Assembly: GCA_004151065.3 (NCBI GenBank)
Contig: NWUY0300109742.1
Span: 31,007-42,412 of the forward strand
Source: Larix sibirica
Taxonomy: Eukaryota; Streptophyta; Pinopsida; Pinales; Pinaceae
DNA: 11,406 bases
Direction: 5' to 3'
In this document: positions 1-7,869 of the stretch, piece after piece
Layout of the letters: each line of letters begins with the position of its first letter
Position numbering within the stretch: the stretch's first letter is position 1
Position numbers and translations under genes: made by a program
The notes under the pieces: generated by a model
What the model saw: only the letters and a program-made list of their open reading frames with translations
Databases searched by the model: none
Told to the model about the DNA's origin: nothing

Positions 1-486
1 TGACCAAATAACAAATTTATTTTTTGAAAAAAAGCCCAAAAAATAGCCAATTGGTGAAATTTCGCCCCTAAAAATTACCCTGGTCCAAATTGAGGTATTA
101 CATTTTGATTCACCTTGCAATGAATGCACCACCTTTCTCAAAAGTTACAAAGATATCATCACAAAGACCCATAATGTTTGAAATCATGGTTAATATGTGA
201 GAAATCTAAAAATCGATTAAGGACAATTCAAATGAAGATGAATAAGAAGGTTGATTGTGAAAGTTAAATTTGGGCCAATGAGTTTATTGGGATTGATAGG
301 CTTATTAAATAACAATGAAGTCCCAATTTGTAAAGGCATAGAATAAGGCCAACGATGTTATCAAGGTGACTTTCAAACACCCAGAATGAAAAAAGATTTT
401 TGTAAGGGAGAAATCAACTAGATGGAATCATCAAGCCATATCTTAAAAATATTTGACAAATTCTTATACAAATAACCCAATGAGAT
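1..486. other. AT-rich non-coding flank
   Basis: No ORF of useful length, no RNA gene and no terminal repeat is visible. Base composition and word use resemble the tandem repeat that follows, but the unit itself does not extend upstream of about 487. It may be the rest of the same degraded element. Confidence 0.5.
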
Positions 487-1884
487 TCTTCAAATGGATT
501 AAGAAAATGTAAATGTCAAATGCGCCCAATGGCTCCATTGAAAAGTTGAATGAATGAATGAAATTCCAAAAGAGTGCCCAATGGGCTTATTCGGTGACTT
601 GAATATTTTTTGAAACACACCTGATAGCTTCATTAGGTGTATTCAAATATATACATTTGAAATATCGTGAAAGAGCCTACTAAGAGATGAAGATCGAACT
701 TTCGTCGTAAGAATGTAATTAAAAAATGAACAAGAAGAAAAATTTAGTCTAAAGTGTCTCAACAAGCTTAGTAGACCAAAAATAAAAGGAATTTGAATGA
801 ATATTTAAAAGATGTCAAATGTGACTATTGGGTGAATTTGGAAGAAATTATGAAATAACTTTCCAAAGTGGTTGATATCTATGGGTGGATTTTGAAGGTA
901 AGTGCTTGATATTCACTAAAGTATCAAATGGTCACAATATGCATGTCAAGGAGTTACTAAAATAAAAGTGGAAACTCTTCAAATGGATTAAAAAAATTGT
1001 AAATGTCAAATGAGCTCAATGGCCCCATTGAAAGGTTGAATGAATGAAATTCCCAAAAACGGCCTAATTGGCTCATCCAATGTCTTTGTGAAACTTTGAA
1101 ATAATTTTTGAAACACACCTAATAACTTCATTAGGTGCATTTGAAATGTTGTGAAAGAGACCACTCCTAGATGAAGATTGAACTTTTGTCTTAAGAATGT
1201 ATTTCAAAAATGAACAAGAAGAAAAAGTAAGTCCAAGTGTCTAAATGAGCTTATCTAGCCAAAAACCAAAGGAATTTGAACAAATCTTTAAAAGATATCG
1301 AATGTGACTATTGGGTGAAATCTGAAGAAATTGTGAAATAAATTTGCAAAGCGATTGATATCGTACTAGGCGGATTTTGAAGATAAGTGCTTGATATTCA
1401 CCAAAGTATCAAATGGTCACAATATGCATGTGAGGGAGTTAGTAAAATGAAAGTGGAAACTCTTCATACGGATTTTAAAAATGTAAACGTCAAATGAGAT
1501 CATTGGTTCCATGAAAGGTTGAACGAATGAAATTCCAAAAAAGGTCCTAGTGGGCTCATCCAGTGACTTGTGTGAAATTTCTAAATAATTTTCGAAACAC
1601 ACCTAATAACTTCATTAGGTGCATTCGAAGGTATACATTTGAAATATCATGAAAGTGCCTAATAAGATATGCAGATTGAACTTTCGTCTTAAGAATGTAA
1701 TAAAAAAATGAACAAGAAGAAAAAGAAAGTCCAAAGTGTCTCGATAAGCTTATTAGTCCAAAAATCAAAGGATTTTGAAAGAAAATTTAAAGCAGATTCG
1801 AAGATATAAATGCTTGATATTCACCAAAATCTGAAATAGTAAAAAATAGGCATGTCAAGGAGTTAGTAAAATAAAAGTGGAAAC
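487..1884. repeat. Three tandem copies of a ~485-bp unit (489, 485 and 424 bp)
   Basis: Copies run about 487-975, 976-1460 and 1461-1884. Shared landmarks in the same order include a CTTCAAATGGATT-like start, TTGAATGAATGAAATTCC, ACACACCTAATAACTTCAT, GAATGTAAT..AAATGAACAAGAAG, GACTATTGGGTGAA, TGCTTGATATTCACCAAA and AAAGTGGAAACT at the end. The third copy has lost an internal stretch of roughly 75 bp that copy 2 carries at about 1291-1370. Copies differ by many point changes and small indels, so the array is old. There is no long ORF; the short ones on the minus strand simply follow the repeat. It may be a short satellite or the remnant of a retroelement internal region; the sequence alone does not decide. 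Confidence 0.85.
618..1621. repeat. Inverted repeat CACCTAAT..ATTAGGTG retained in each tandem copy
   Basis: The 22-nt stem-loop sequence occurs at 618-639, 1116-1137 and 1600-1621. The arms are 8 bp around a 6-nt loop (AACTTC or AGCTTC). Copies 2 and 3 are perfect; copy 1 has CACCTGAT, which still pairs as G-T in RNA. The neighbourhood is otherwise divergent between copies, so the intact pairing is notable, although three copies are too few for a test of constraint. A shorter relative, GCTTCATTAGGCACATTGG, appears at about 1906-1924. Confidence 0.7.
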
Positions 1885-2220
1885 TTAAGTTAAAACTACC
1901 CCATGGCTTCATTAGGCACATTGGGAGACAAAGCTATTGGAATGTTAATTTGATGGACTGATTAGGCTATAACTAACCTAGAAATGAATCTAAAGGCTTA
2001 GAATTAAGGATCCAAAAGTAAAACACAAAAAATTGAATGGGGATTCCTTCACTTTGCAAATTGACCGTACAAAAAATAAATGCATCAAAAAATGAAATGT
2101 AACCAATTATTTCAATCATAAAAAGTTACTAAATTCAAATGTGATGTTTCTTAATTTGGTGTTGGTTGAGACCTATACACACTCTCAAACACAATTTTTA
2201 AAAGACCTATTCTCAAATTC
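1885..2220. other. AT-rich spacer between repeat clusters
   Basis: After the third tandem copy the sequence continues as AT-rich DNA with no gene. A fragment at about 1906-1924 echoes the inverted-repeat region of the upstream array, suggesting it belongs to the same decayed element. Nothing else is recognisable. Confidence 0.45.
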
Positions 2221-2412
2221 ATCTTCATTGGTAAGACCAACTCTAGTCACAATTGATAGCAACATTATAAAGACTTATTTTAATTGCATCTTCATGATAA
2301 GACCATCTTCATTAGTAAGACCAACTCTACTCACAATTGATAACAACATTACCTATTTTCAAGTTCATCTTCATGATAAGACCAACTATAGTCACCATTG
2401 ATAACAACATTG
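2221..2412. repeat. Tandem cluster of a ~46-bp unit, three full copies and one partial
   Basis: Full copies lie at about 2221-2268, 2306-2351 and 2367-2412, and a partial copy (CATCTTCATGATAAGACCA) at 2287-2305. The shared pattern is TCTTCAT..TAAGACCAACT followed by TCAC.ATTGATA.CAACATT. An 86-residue ORF spanning this cluster is simply the translated repeat and has no family features. The copies are separated by unequal spacers, which points to several duplication and deletion steps. Confidence 0.8.
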
Positions 2413-2618
2413 ATGGTTTAGATTTCAAACTAACTTAGAGATTCATGTACCTCAATACCTAGATTCAAGCATGTGTCCTATTTAATATATAAATAGTAAC
2501 ACTTTTTCGGATTTGATTGGTGAACTTATTTTCTCCCTAACCCTATTTGTATATACTAAGATCATCGTATCCAAATCGAAATTACAAAACTATCACTACT
2601 AGAACATATCAATCTGAA

Positions 2619-2686
2619 TATTCCAGAAAATATACAAGAACATCATCACAAGTATTCCAAGAAAGATACAAGAACATCATCACAAG
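2619..2686. repeat. 34-bp tandem duplication
   Basis: Two head-to-tail 34-bp copies, 2619-2652 and 2653-2686, start TATTCCA and end ACATCATCACAAG. They differ at only a few bases near the 5' part. It is probably a replication-slippage product. Confidence 0.85.
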
Positions 2687-2687
2687 T

Positions 2688-2739
2688 ATGGATCTCTTTC
2701 CAATCAATTTTCCGAGTCCAATCATGGATCTCTTTCCAA
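2688..2739. repeat. 16-bp direct repeat ATGGATCTCTTTCCAA
   Basis: Identical 16-mers occur at 2688-2703 and 2724-2739, 20 bp apart and directly after the 34-bp duplication. The spacing does not match a transposon footprint. It is best read as part of the same slippage-prone patch. Confidence 0.75.
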
Positions 2740-4507
2740 CCCCATGGTGATTGTTTTTGCCACCTAAGGAGCATTCATATAGAGACCAAAATTGAATTAA
2801 ATAAAAGTAGGGAAGTGAGATTTCAAACCAGAAGAGTTCAGTAAAGACAAAAACTGAGCCAAGCCCCACAAAAGAATCTCTTACCAGGAGGCTCACAATT
2901 TGTTACTCCATGGTTTTCCATTTCCAATGACCGATGTATTTATCACTACAAATCATCACCACTATGTTTTAACGGACAAGTTCAAATCACGCCCTCAGTT
3001 TAACGGCGTTAGGCTCGTTCTTCGATGTACATGTCTCCTCGATTGCCTATTTGGCAGAAGCCGGAGCAGACGAGCATGTGAAGGAGTGCTACGTGGCGAC
3101 TGCCCATTGATTTTCACATCAACCCACCAAAGTAAATCACAGAAGCATAACGGAGGATCATGGCCGCCCACCCAATCCACATTCACGTGCATGTGACTTT
3201 CTGCAGAGTACGTGAAAGAATTCAATCTTGTGTTTTTTTTTACAATTTTCTAGTATTTTAAAATTCTATCCTCGGAGTCGTAAGTCGATGGCATATTGGA
3301 AAAAAGATTTGAGTGATTGGAAATTCATCACGCAGCAGAATAATATAAATAAATAAAAAGCATGCTCTATTGTCATTGGCCAATAGCGATTGCTCGTATA
3401 TTGCCAACTGGAAGACGACGACACCACGCGTAGCTGCATTCTAGAATGTTACTTTCTCCGCCTGCTCTGTTTTAGATCGTTCGTGCAACGGGGCGGGGAC
3501 GCACAAGAACAGAGGTAGCTGGCCTGGCCCCTGGTCACTTGGCGCCTGATCAAAACTTTATTTCTTCTTTGAATATGACGCTTTTATTTTCAGTTAAGTT
3601 ATTTTTAGCAATGAATACTTTGAAATATATATATATCCTCTGTGAATTTGAATTTGAAATGAAGTTATTGAGAAGAAATGCTTTTAACCCTGTTAGTTCT
3701 ATGAATTAAATGCTGGGGACTGAAATTTGGCCGACACCAGCTAGCTCGGGTCGGAAAAGCTACAGCACGGCCAGACATTAACACAAATTATTGCTGTGCC
3801 ATAACATACGTCAACTTCAGATCATAAAATACCATACGGCGACGCAAGCGTTTACTTGCGAGCTGGCCTGGTAAGGTAATAGCCTGTAGGCTGTGGCCCT
3901 GTGGGTATGTGTAGCCGTTTTCTCGGGTTCCGTGGGTTCGAACTGGGGCCGCCCGTCCGTCCATGCTGCCAGTAGCTGCTCAACGTGGGGGCCGCTCGTC
4001 ACCGACTTTTACGTATCGTTTTGCTCGATTAACAGTACCGCACCGACAAATTGTTCAGTAGAGATTATTCATTCTTATTATTACGGTTCGCTCGGCTAAG
4101 GGCTTTAACTAGAGCTGACGGCAGATATATTCCGCTAAAAATTCCGAATTAACAATCGGGCATGTTTTCATTTTCATACAAATATCCTTCTTCCTGTCTT
4201 CCAGGGGATCTCAGGGCGAGTCCGATAATAAATTAAGGCGATTCTCAGGTTGTCATATGGTTTTGGGAAAGGAGTGGTTTTTCTAATCTTAAACTCCGAA
4301 CGGTTTTTAATTGCTGTTCTTGCATTTAACGCCGCCAGTGTGCATTGAATAAGAAACTGTTACCGACAGAAACAGGCTTGCGTCCGTTCTATCAGTTGAC
4401 TTAATTATAAAATTGTCGATGATCTGGAGCTAGTCGGAAAGAGTATCTTAAGGGATCCTATGCACCGGAAAATTATGGAGCATCGATATGATAATTATGC
4501 TCAGATC
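2740..4507. other. Intergenic DNA with GC-richer islands and scattered promoter-like motifs
   Basis: No gene is called. CpG-richer patches at about 2980-3210, 3390-3560 and 3720-4060 contrast with AT-rich DNA on either side. Motifs seen are an ACGTGGC (ABRE-like) at 3091-3097, G-box CACGTG at 3184-3189, a TATA-like AATATAAATAAATAAA at about 3341-3356, the palindrome ATTGGCCAAT (two CCAAT boxes) at 3375-3384, TTCTAGAA (half of a heat-shock element) at 3439-3446, GGGGCGGGG at 3489-3497, an inverted repeat CGCAAG..CTTGCG at 3843-3860 and tandem GGTAAGGTAAT at 3870-3880. Together they could mark a distal regulatory region or a dead promoter. Short ORFs on both strands overlap each other and show no domain. 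Confidence 0.4.
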
Positions 4508-4524
4508 TTATTATTATTATTATT
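4508..4524. repeat. (TTA)n microsatellite
   Basis: About five and a half TTA units in a row, uninterrupted. A second such tract is at 6128-6143. Both are short and probably neutral. Confidence 0.85.
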
Positions 4525-4800
4525 TCAATATTGAGAAGACGACAAACTGGGCAAAGAAAACAAAACAAAACGCGTAGGAGAATCGAACACGAGACTCAGG
4601 CGTCGGTGCTTATGATCACATGAAGTTTTGTCGTGTATTGGGAACACGACTGAGAACCTGCGTGCAAGCAAGAGCTGCAAGAAAACTAATAAAACTACGG
4701 GATTAGGTGAGGTACTTGGGGTTTTCTGGCCGTCCATTAGCAGACCTATCCTTAGTTGTCCTCGACAATAAGGATCCATTTAAGGAATGCCTTTAAAGAC
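4525..4800. other. Non-coding stretch with a minus-strand short ORF judged spurious
   Basis: An 84-codon open frame runs on the minus strand here, but its translation shows no recognisable domain or signal and no promoter or splice context supports it. I leave it uncalled. Confidence 0.4.
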
Positions 4801-4842
4801 ATGGTTCCACATTGCATGAAATTTCATGGTTCCATGAAATTT
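4801..4842. repeat. Perfect 14-bp palindrome within a short duplication
   Basis: CATGAAATTTCATG at 4815-4828 is its own reverse complement. The flanking words ATGGTTCCA and CATGAAATTT both appear twice (4801-4809 with 4825-4833, and 4815-4824 with 4833-4842), so the palindrome sits at the junction of a small tandem duplication. Confidence 0.75.
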
Positions 4843-5886
4843 GATTTTACTGATAATTTCTTCAACCACGATTATGTCAAAGCTGTCTAATCAAGCTTCC
4901 CTTAATTGAAATAATAAAAAGTTAATTTATTATTTGAAACATTCATCAAGAACCCATTTAAAATTAAGCGAACCTTCTCTGGGGTACTCACGTGGGGTCT
5001 AAAATTAGGTGAACTAAAAACTGTGGAAATGGTTTTATTCACTGGATTTGTGATTGGTCTATTTCAATAGATTCAAATCTTTATTCTAATTTAAGATTAC
5101 AGTTTTGAGAGAATAAAATTGCAGTTTTGAATAACAGATTTATATTCAGGACGAGTTCTGATTCTCTTACCAGAAAAGCTACCTAATCGAAAATCATACC
5201 AGAAAAACTCATCGAAAAAATAAATTTAATAAATGTCGATTATCCCACGCCTCTAGTTTCATAGTACAAAGAATTTTGGGTGATAATAAAACTCTTTATC
5301 ATCCTTAAATTTCTGCCAGATTCATGCCCAGAAAAAGTGTCCTGCTTGCTCTCCTGTTCCCCTGCGAAGTGGTGACCACGTGTAAAGCTGGAAAGTGGAC
5401 GGGTTTCAACTTAACTTTCCATGATCCCGCGCGTCTGGAATGGAAAGGTCGGCGACTGGCAAGATGGGGTGAATGTGCGTAGAATTTACTGGCACTAAGC
5501 TTGACTTGTGATAAATGCAGCACTACTCGGAATGCGAGCCTGACATGACAGATCTGTACTAAAGGTCAAATCTCTCGTCACTGCAGTCAAATCAACGAGG
5601 CATGCGGCAGGGTAAGGGGCCCTTCAGCAGGGTCCGGGCCAGGGAGCCAATAATATCGAACACCAAATGTCGTAGTTGACTACTGTTATTGACAGGTCGA
5701 GACTCTAAGTCGTACCGGTAAGTTTATCTTGCAGCAAAATCTGGGTTGGAAATTGTTGTTATTAAGTTTTGTGTGGTTGAACCAGTGTTCGTTGTGATTT
5801 GAATCAATTTAAAATTAAAAAATAAATGAATCCGTTATTAATATAATAGCAAAAATATATATATACAAAATCTAATGAAATCAAAT
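4843..5886. other. Intergenic DNA, AT-rich then CpG-richer
   Basis: No gene is called. G-boxes CACGTG occur at 4989-4994 and 5377-5382. A GC-richer patch covers about 5320-5680, with a G/C-rich core at 5600-5650 holding two GCAGGGT words. Short direct repeats (CAGTTTTGA at about 5100 and 5132; TACCAGAAAA at about 5169 and 5198) are present. A 72-codon minus-strand frame at 5305-5523 lacks any domain. Upstream regulatory DNA for the trihelix gene is possible at this distance, about 2 kb from the start codon. Confidence 0.4.
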
Positions 5887-6098
5887 TCTAAATGGATTAG
5901 TCAATTGAGTGTAGGTTTGATGGATGAGAGGATAATCTCACTTGCTCACCTGGGTTCAAATTTAGTTTTGTGACACTTGCTCTTTGGGAGCCGACTTTGA
6001 TTATGTAATGATTGTAATTCTAAAATATCTTGTTTCTCTGAATATAACCCTTTAACAAACTGTGAACCATCATTTAAAAAAAACTCTAAATGAATTAG
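5887..6098 (+). mobile_element. SINE-like insertion with 14-bp target-site duplication
   Basis: An element of about 184 bp (5901-6084) is flanked by direct repeats TCTAAATGGATTAG (5887-5900) and TCTAAATGAATTAG (6085-6098), which match at 13 of 14 positions. The 3' end is A-rich (TTTAAAAAAAAC before the second repeat), as expected for reverse transcription of an A-tailed RNA. Inside is GGTTCAAAT at 5953-5961, a good match to the tRNA B-box GGTTCRANNC except its last base, and a weaker A-box-like TAGTCAATTGAG at 5898-5909. These are the hallmarks of a tRNA-derived, Pol III-transcribed SINE. Size and strand also fit. It has no coding capacity and would depend on a LINE. The family is not identified. 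The single mismatch between the target-site copies suggests an insertion that is not very recent. Confidence 0.62.
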
Positions 6099-6386
6099 AA
6101 TTTTAATTTCTTATTTTAGTCATTCTTTTATTATTATTATTATGCAAAAAGTTTGCTACAAGATAAAGAGAACTTCTAAATAATCATCTGGTTAGATTTG
6201 GATTTCTTAAAGTAATCATAGTTATCATTAGTTTCTATTTATTATAATTAAAAACTGAGAAGTTTAAAAATTCTATAATTTTTATGCAAGTTTAAACATT
6301 TTGTTTTGAAATTTTGAAAATTTATTCAAAATTTAGAAATCCTGTCTAAAATATATTGCTGGAAAAGAGCGAAATAGTTTAGACTA
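6099..6386. other. AT-rich spacer
   Basis: Very AT-rich DNA with a (TTA)n tract at 6128-6143 and runs of ATTTT/AAAAT. No gene or mobile-element signature is seen. Confidence 0.45.
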
Positions 6387-6808
6387 TGCCCTTTAAAAAC
6401 CATTTCAAAGAATATAATTTCATTCATGACAACAAATTGCCCTTAAAAACCATTTCAAAGAATATAATTTCATTCCTGCCAACAAATTTTTGGAGTAAAA
6501 TTCTAGTCTTGACAAATACCTTTGGATTTTGGACAATTAAAAATCATATATAAGAAAGCAGAATATAATTTCATTCATGCCAACAAATTTTTGGAGTAAA
6601 ATTCTAGTCTTGACAAATAAAAAAAAATCATATATAAGAAAGCAGGATTTCAGTCCTGCCAAATACTTTTGAAACAGAATTCCAGTCTTGAAAGATACAT
6701 TTGGATTTGAAAGATACCTTGTGATTTTGGACCGTTGAAAACAAAGCATAATTTCAATCCTGCCAAATACGGACCAGAATTGTAATCCTGCCAGATACCT
6801 TTGGACTC
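6387..6808. repeat. Nested tandem-repeat cluster
   Basis: Two repeat scales are visible. A ~51-bp unit (TGCCCTTTAAAAACCATTTC and onward) occurs at 6387-6437 and 6438-6487. Overlapping it, a ~101-bp unit beginning TGCCAACAAATTTTTGGAGT occurs at 6477-6577 and again, shortened to about 80 bp, at 6578-6657; the second copy lacks about 20 bp and has a run of A instead. Degenerate versions of the theme TTTCAGTCCTGCCAAATAC follow at 6648-6666, 6752-6770 and 6780-6798. The 70-codon minus-strand frame here is only the translated repeat. The cluster begins about 290 bp after the SINE-like insertion and ends about 600 bp before the trihelix start codon. Confidence 0.82.
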
Positions 6809-6949
6809 TTAACCTGCATCATAAAAGGAAAATTGTTAATTATCAAAACAATTATAAATCTTACTCGAAATTACTAAACAATAATTTAAATTTTAGTTTA
6901 ACATTATTAAAAAAATCACCATCGAAATAATGCAAGGTGCAGGAAATGA

Positions 6950-7346
6950 CTGCACCTTATCCACGCCCTGGACTTAACCATGGTCGAACCCCGAGGCAGG
7001 CCTCGTTTTCACTATTCATATAACGTACAAAACTCAATCGAGTGTCCAATGATGGTTGCATTGCCTTTCTCTGCACAGGCCTTTTGCATACCCCGTATCG
7101 AGATGCAAAAATCTTGTGACGGCAGCAAATGTGTGCATATCGTTCGTATTCTTGAGCAACACAGGTCCAGCTTTTTTCGTGCTCGAGATACGCGACTATA
7201 GCAGAAGAAAACAGATTCCTGCCATTCTGTTTGTCTTTGCACCCGTATTAGATTTAGCTAATACTGATATCATCTCGTTTCATCTCGTCCGATCTCATGC
7301 TCTTATCCATTCTCCGTGTTTGGGCTTCTTTAAGTAGTGGGCAGTA
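6950..7346 (+). promoter_or_regulatory. Proximal promoter and probable 5' UTR of the trihelix gene
   Basis: This stretch is distinctly less AT-rich than the repeats before it and contains scattered CpGs. A pyrimidine-rich tract with repeated CATCTCGT-like words lies at about 7271-7330, resembling the Y patch common near plant transcription starts. A TATA-like CATATAA occurs at 7018-7024, and an inverted repeat GTATTAG..CTAATAC spans 7245-7264. TTAACC at 6974-6979 is the complement of the GT-box core GGTTAA. Small ORFs on both strands here have no family features and overlap one another, so I do not call them. The promoter position is inferred from the gene; no start site can be fixed. Confidence 0.45.
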
Positions 7347-7398
7347 ATGGCGGATGGTAGATGGTGAGCATAAGGGCTTAGTGACGCGGGTTTTGTAG
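7347..7398 (+). promoter_or_regulatory. Cluster of three overlapping uORFs, one in each frame
   Basis: Three ATGs lie just upstream of the main start. uORF1 is 7347-7367 (MADGRW, TGA), uORF2 is 7354-7398 (14 residues, TAG) and uORF3 is 7361-7381 (6 residues, TAG). They occupy the three different frames, and uORF3 is in frame with the main ORF. All stop before 7409, the nearest leaving only 10 nt. If the transcript begins upstream of 7347, scanning ribosomes would meet all three first and translation of the factor would be reduced or conditional. The transcription start is not known, so the effect is inferred. Confidence 0.5.
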
Positions 7399-7408
7399 GG
7401 TCGTAGAA

Positions 7409-7869
7409 ATGCAGTCAGGCGGCCAGTATGGCATTCACGACATCCAGCAGCTTATGATGGAGAGATGTCCGCCTCCGCGGATGTTTGCTCTTTCCCCAGA
7501 TATGTTGCCACAGCCAATGAAGCCCCCACGCTTGCATCCTCAGTCGACTCCTCACCTTTTCATGCCTTTCCCTCTGGATCACCACTACCAGCACTCGTTA
7601 GCCACTCATCATGCACAGCAACAGGCGATGCAAGAGCAGATAGGTCTGGGTGATGATTCCTCTGAAAATCAATCTTCGTTTGCAAATAGGACAGCGATCC
7701 AAGCTGAAACAGAGGATGACGATGACGGGATCGAAGGTGAAGACGATGAGGACAATAGTGATGGATGGGCAACCGAAGAAACCCTGCACCTTCTCAGAGT
7801 CTACTCTGAACTGCATCTCAAATTCCGGGATTCAAACCTCCAAGCAGCACCCTGGGAAGATGTTTCAAG
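7409..7869 (+). other. Exon 1 coding part: N-terminal region and first half of trihelix 1
   Basis: Encodes residues 1-153 and two bases of the codon for R154. It starts with MQSGGQYGIHDIQQLMME, then a Pro/Met/His-rich stretch (about 21-60), a His/Gln-rich stretch (about 58-77) and an acidic run at 100-118 in which 13 of 19 residues are Asp or Glu. Trihelix 1 opens at W120 with WATEETLHLLR and continues through W149 to VSR at the exon end. The usual GT-2 form here is RWP..ETL..L, so GWA is a departure. The exon ends AG|GTAATA, a normal donor; reading through gives an immediate TAA at 7871, as expected for an intron. The acidic and Gln/His-rich segments could serve in activation, but that is inference. 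Confidence 0.9.

Noticed and set aside
1-2200. LTR retrotransposon with coding domains
   Set aside because: No gag, protease, reverse transcriptase or integrase motif is visible in any frame and no paired terminal repeats with TG..CA ends were found; only tandem repeats are supported.
2141-2401. 86-codon frame over the 46-bp repeats
   Set aside because: Its repeated peptide (SSLVRPTL twice) is a by-product of the DNA repeat.
2221-2412. CRISPR-like array
   Set aside because: Repeats are imperfect, spacers are unequal, and the genome is clearly plant.
2900-3225. Overlapping open frames on both strands (98 and 76 codons)
   Set aside because: The two overlap each other, have no recognisable domain, and lie in a CpG-richer patch where chance open frames are longer.
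3817-4099. Opposed short open frames
   Set aside because: Same reasons: mutual overlap, no domain and no splice or promoter context.
4525-4779. Minus-strand 84-codon frame
   Set aside because: No family features; the position next to a microsatellite and the lack of context suggest chance.
5898-5970. A genuine tRNA gene at the B-box GGTTCAAAT
   Set aside because: The A-box is poor, the T-arm stem pairs badly and no acceptor stem forms; the poly-A end and target-site duplication favour a tRNA-derived SINE.
6980-7337. Small frames on both strands upstream of the trihelix gene
   Set aside because: They overlap one another and the probable leader of the gene, with no conserved motif.
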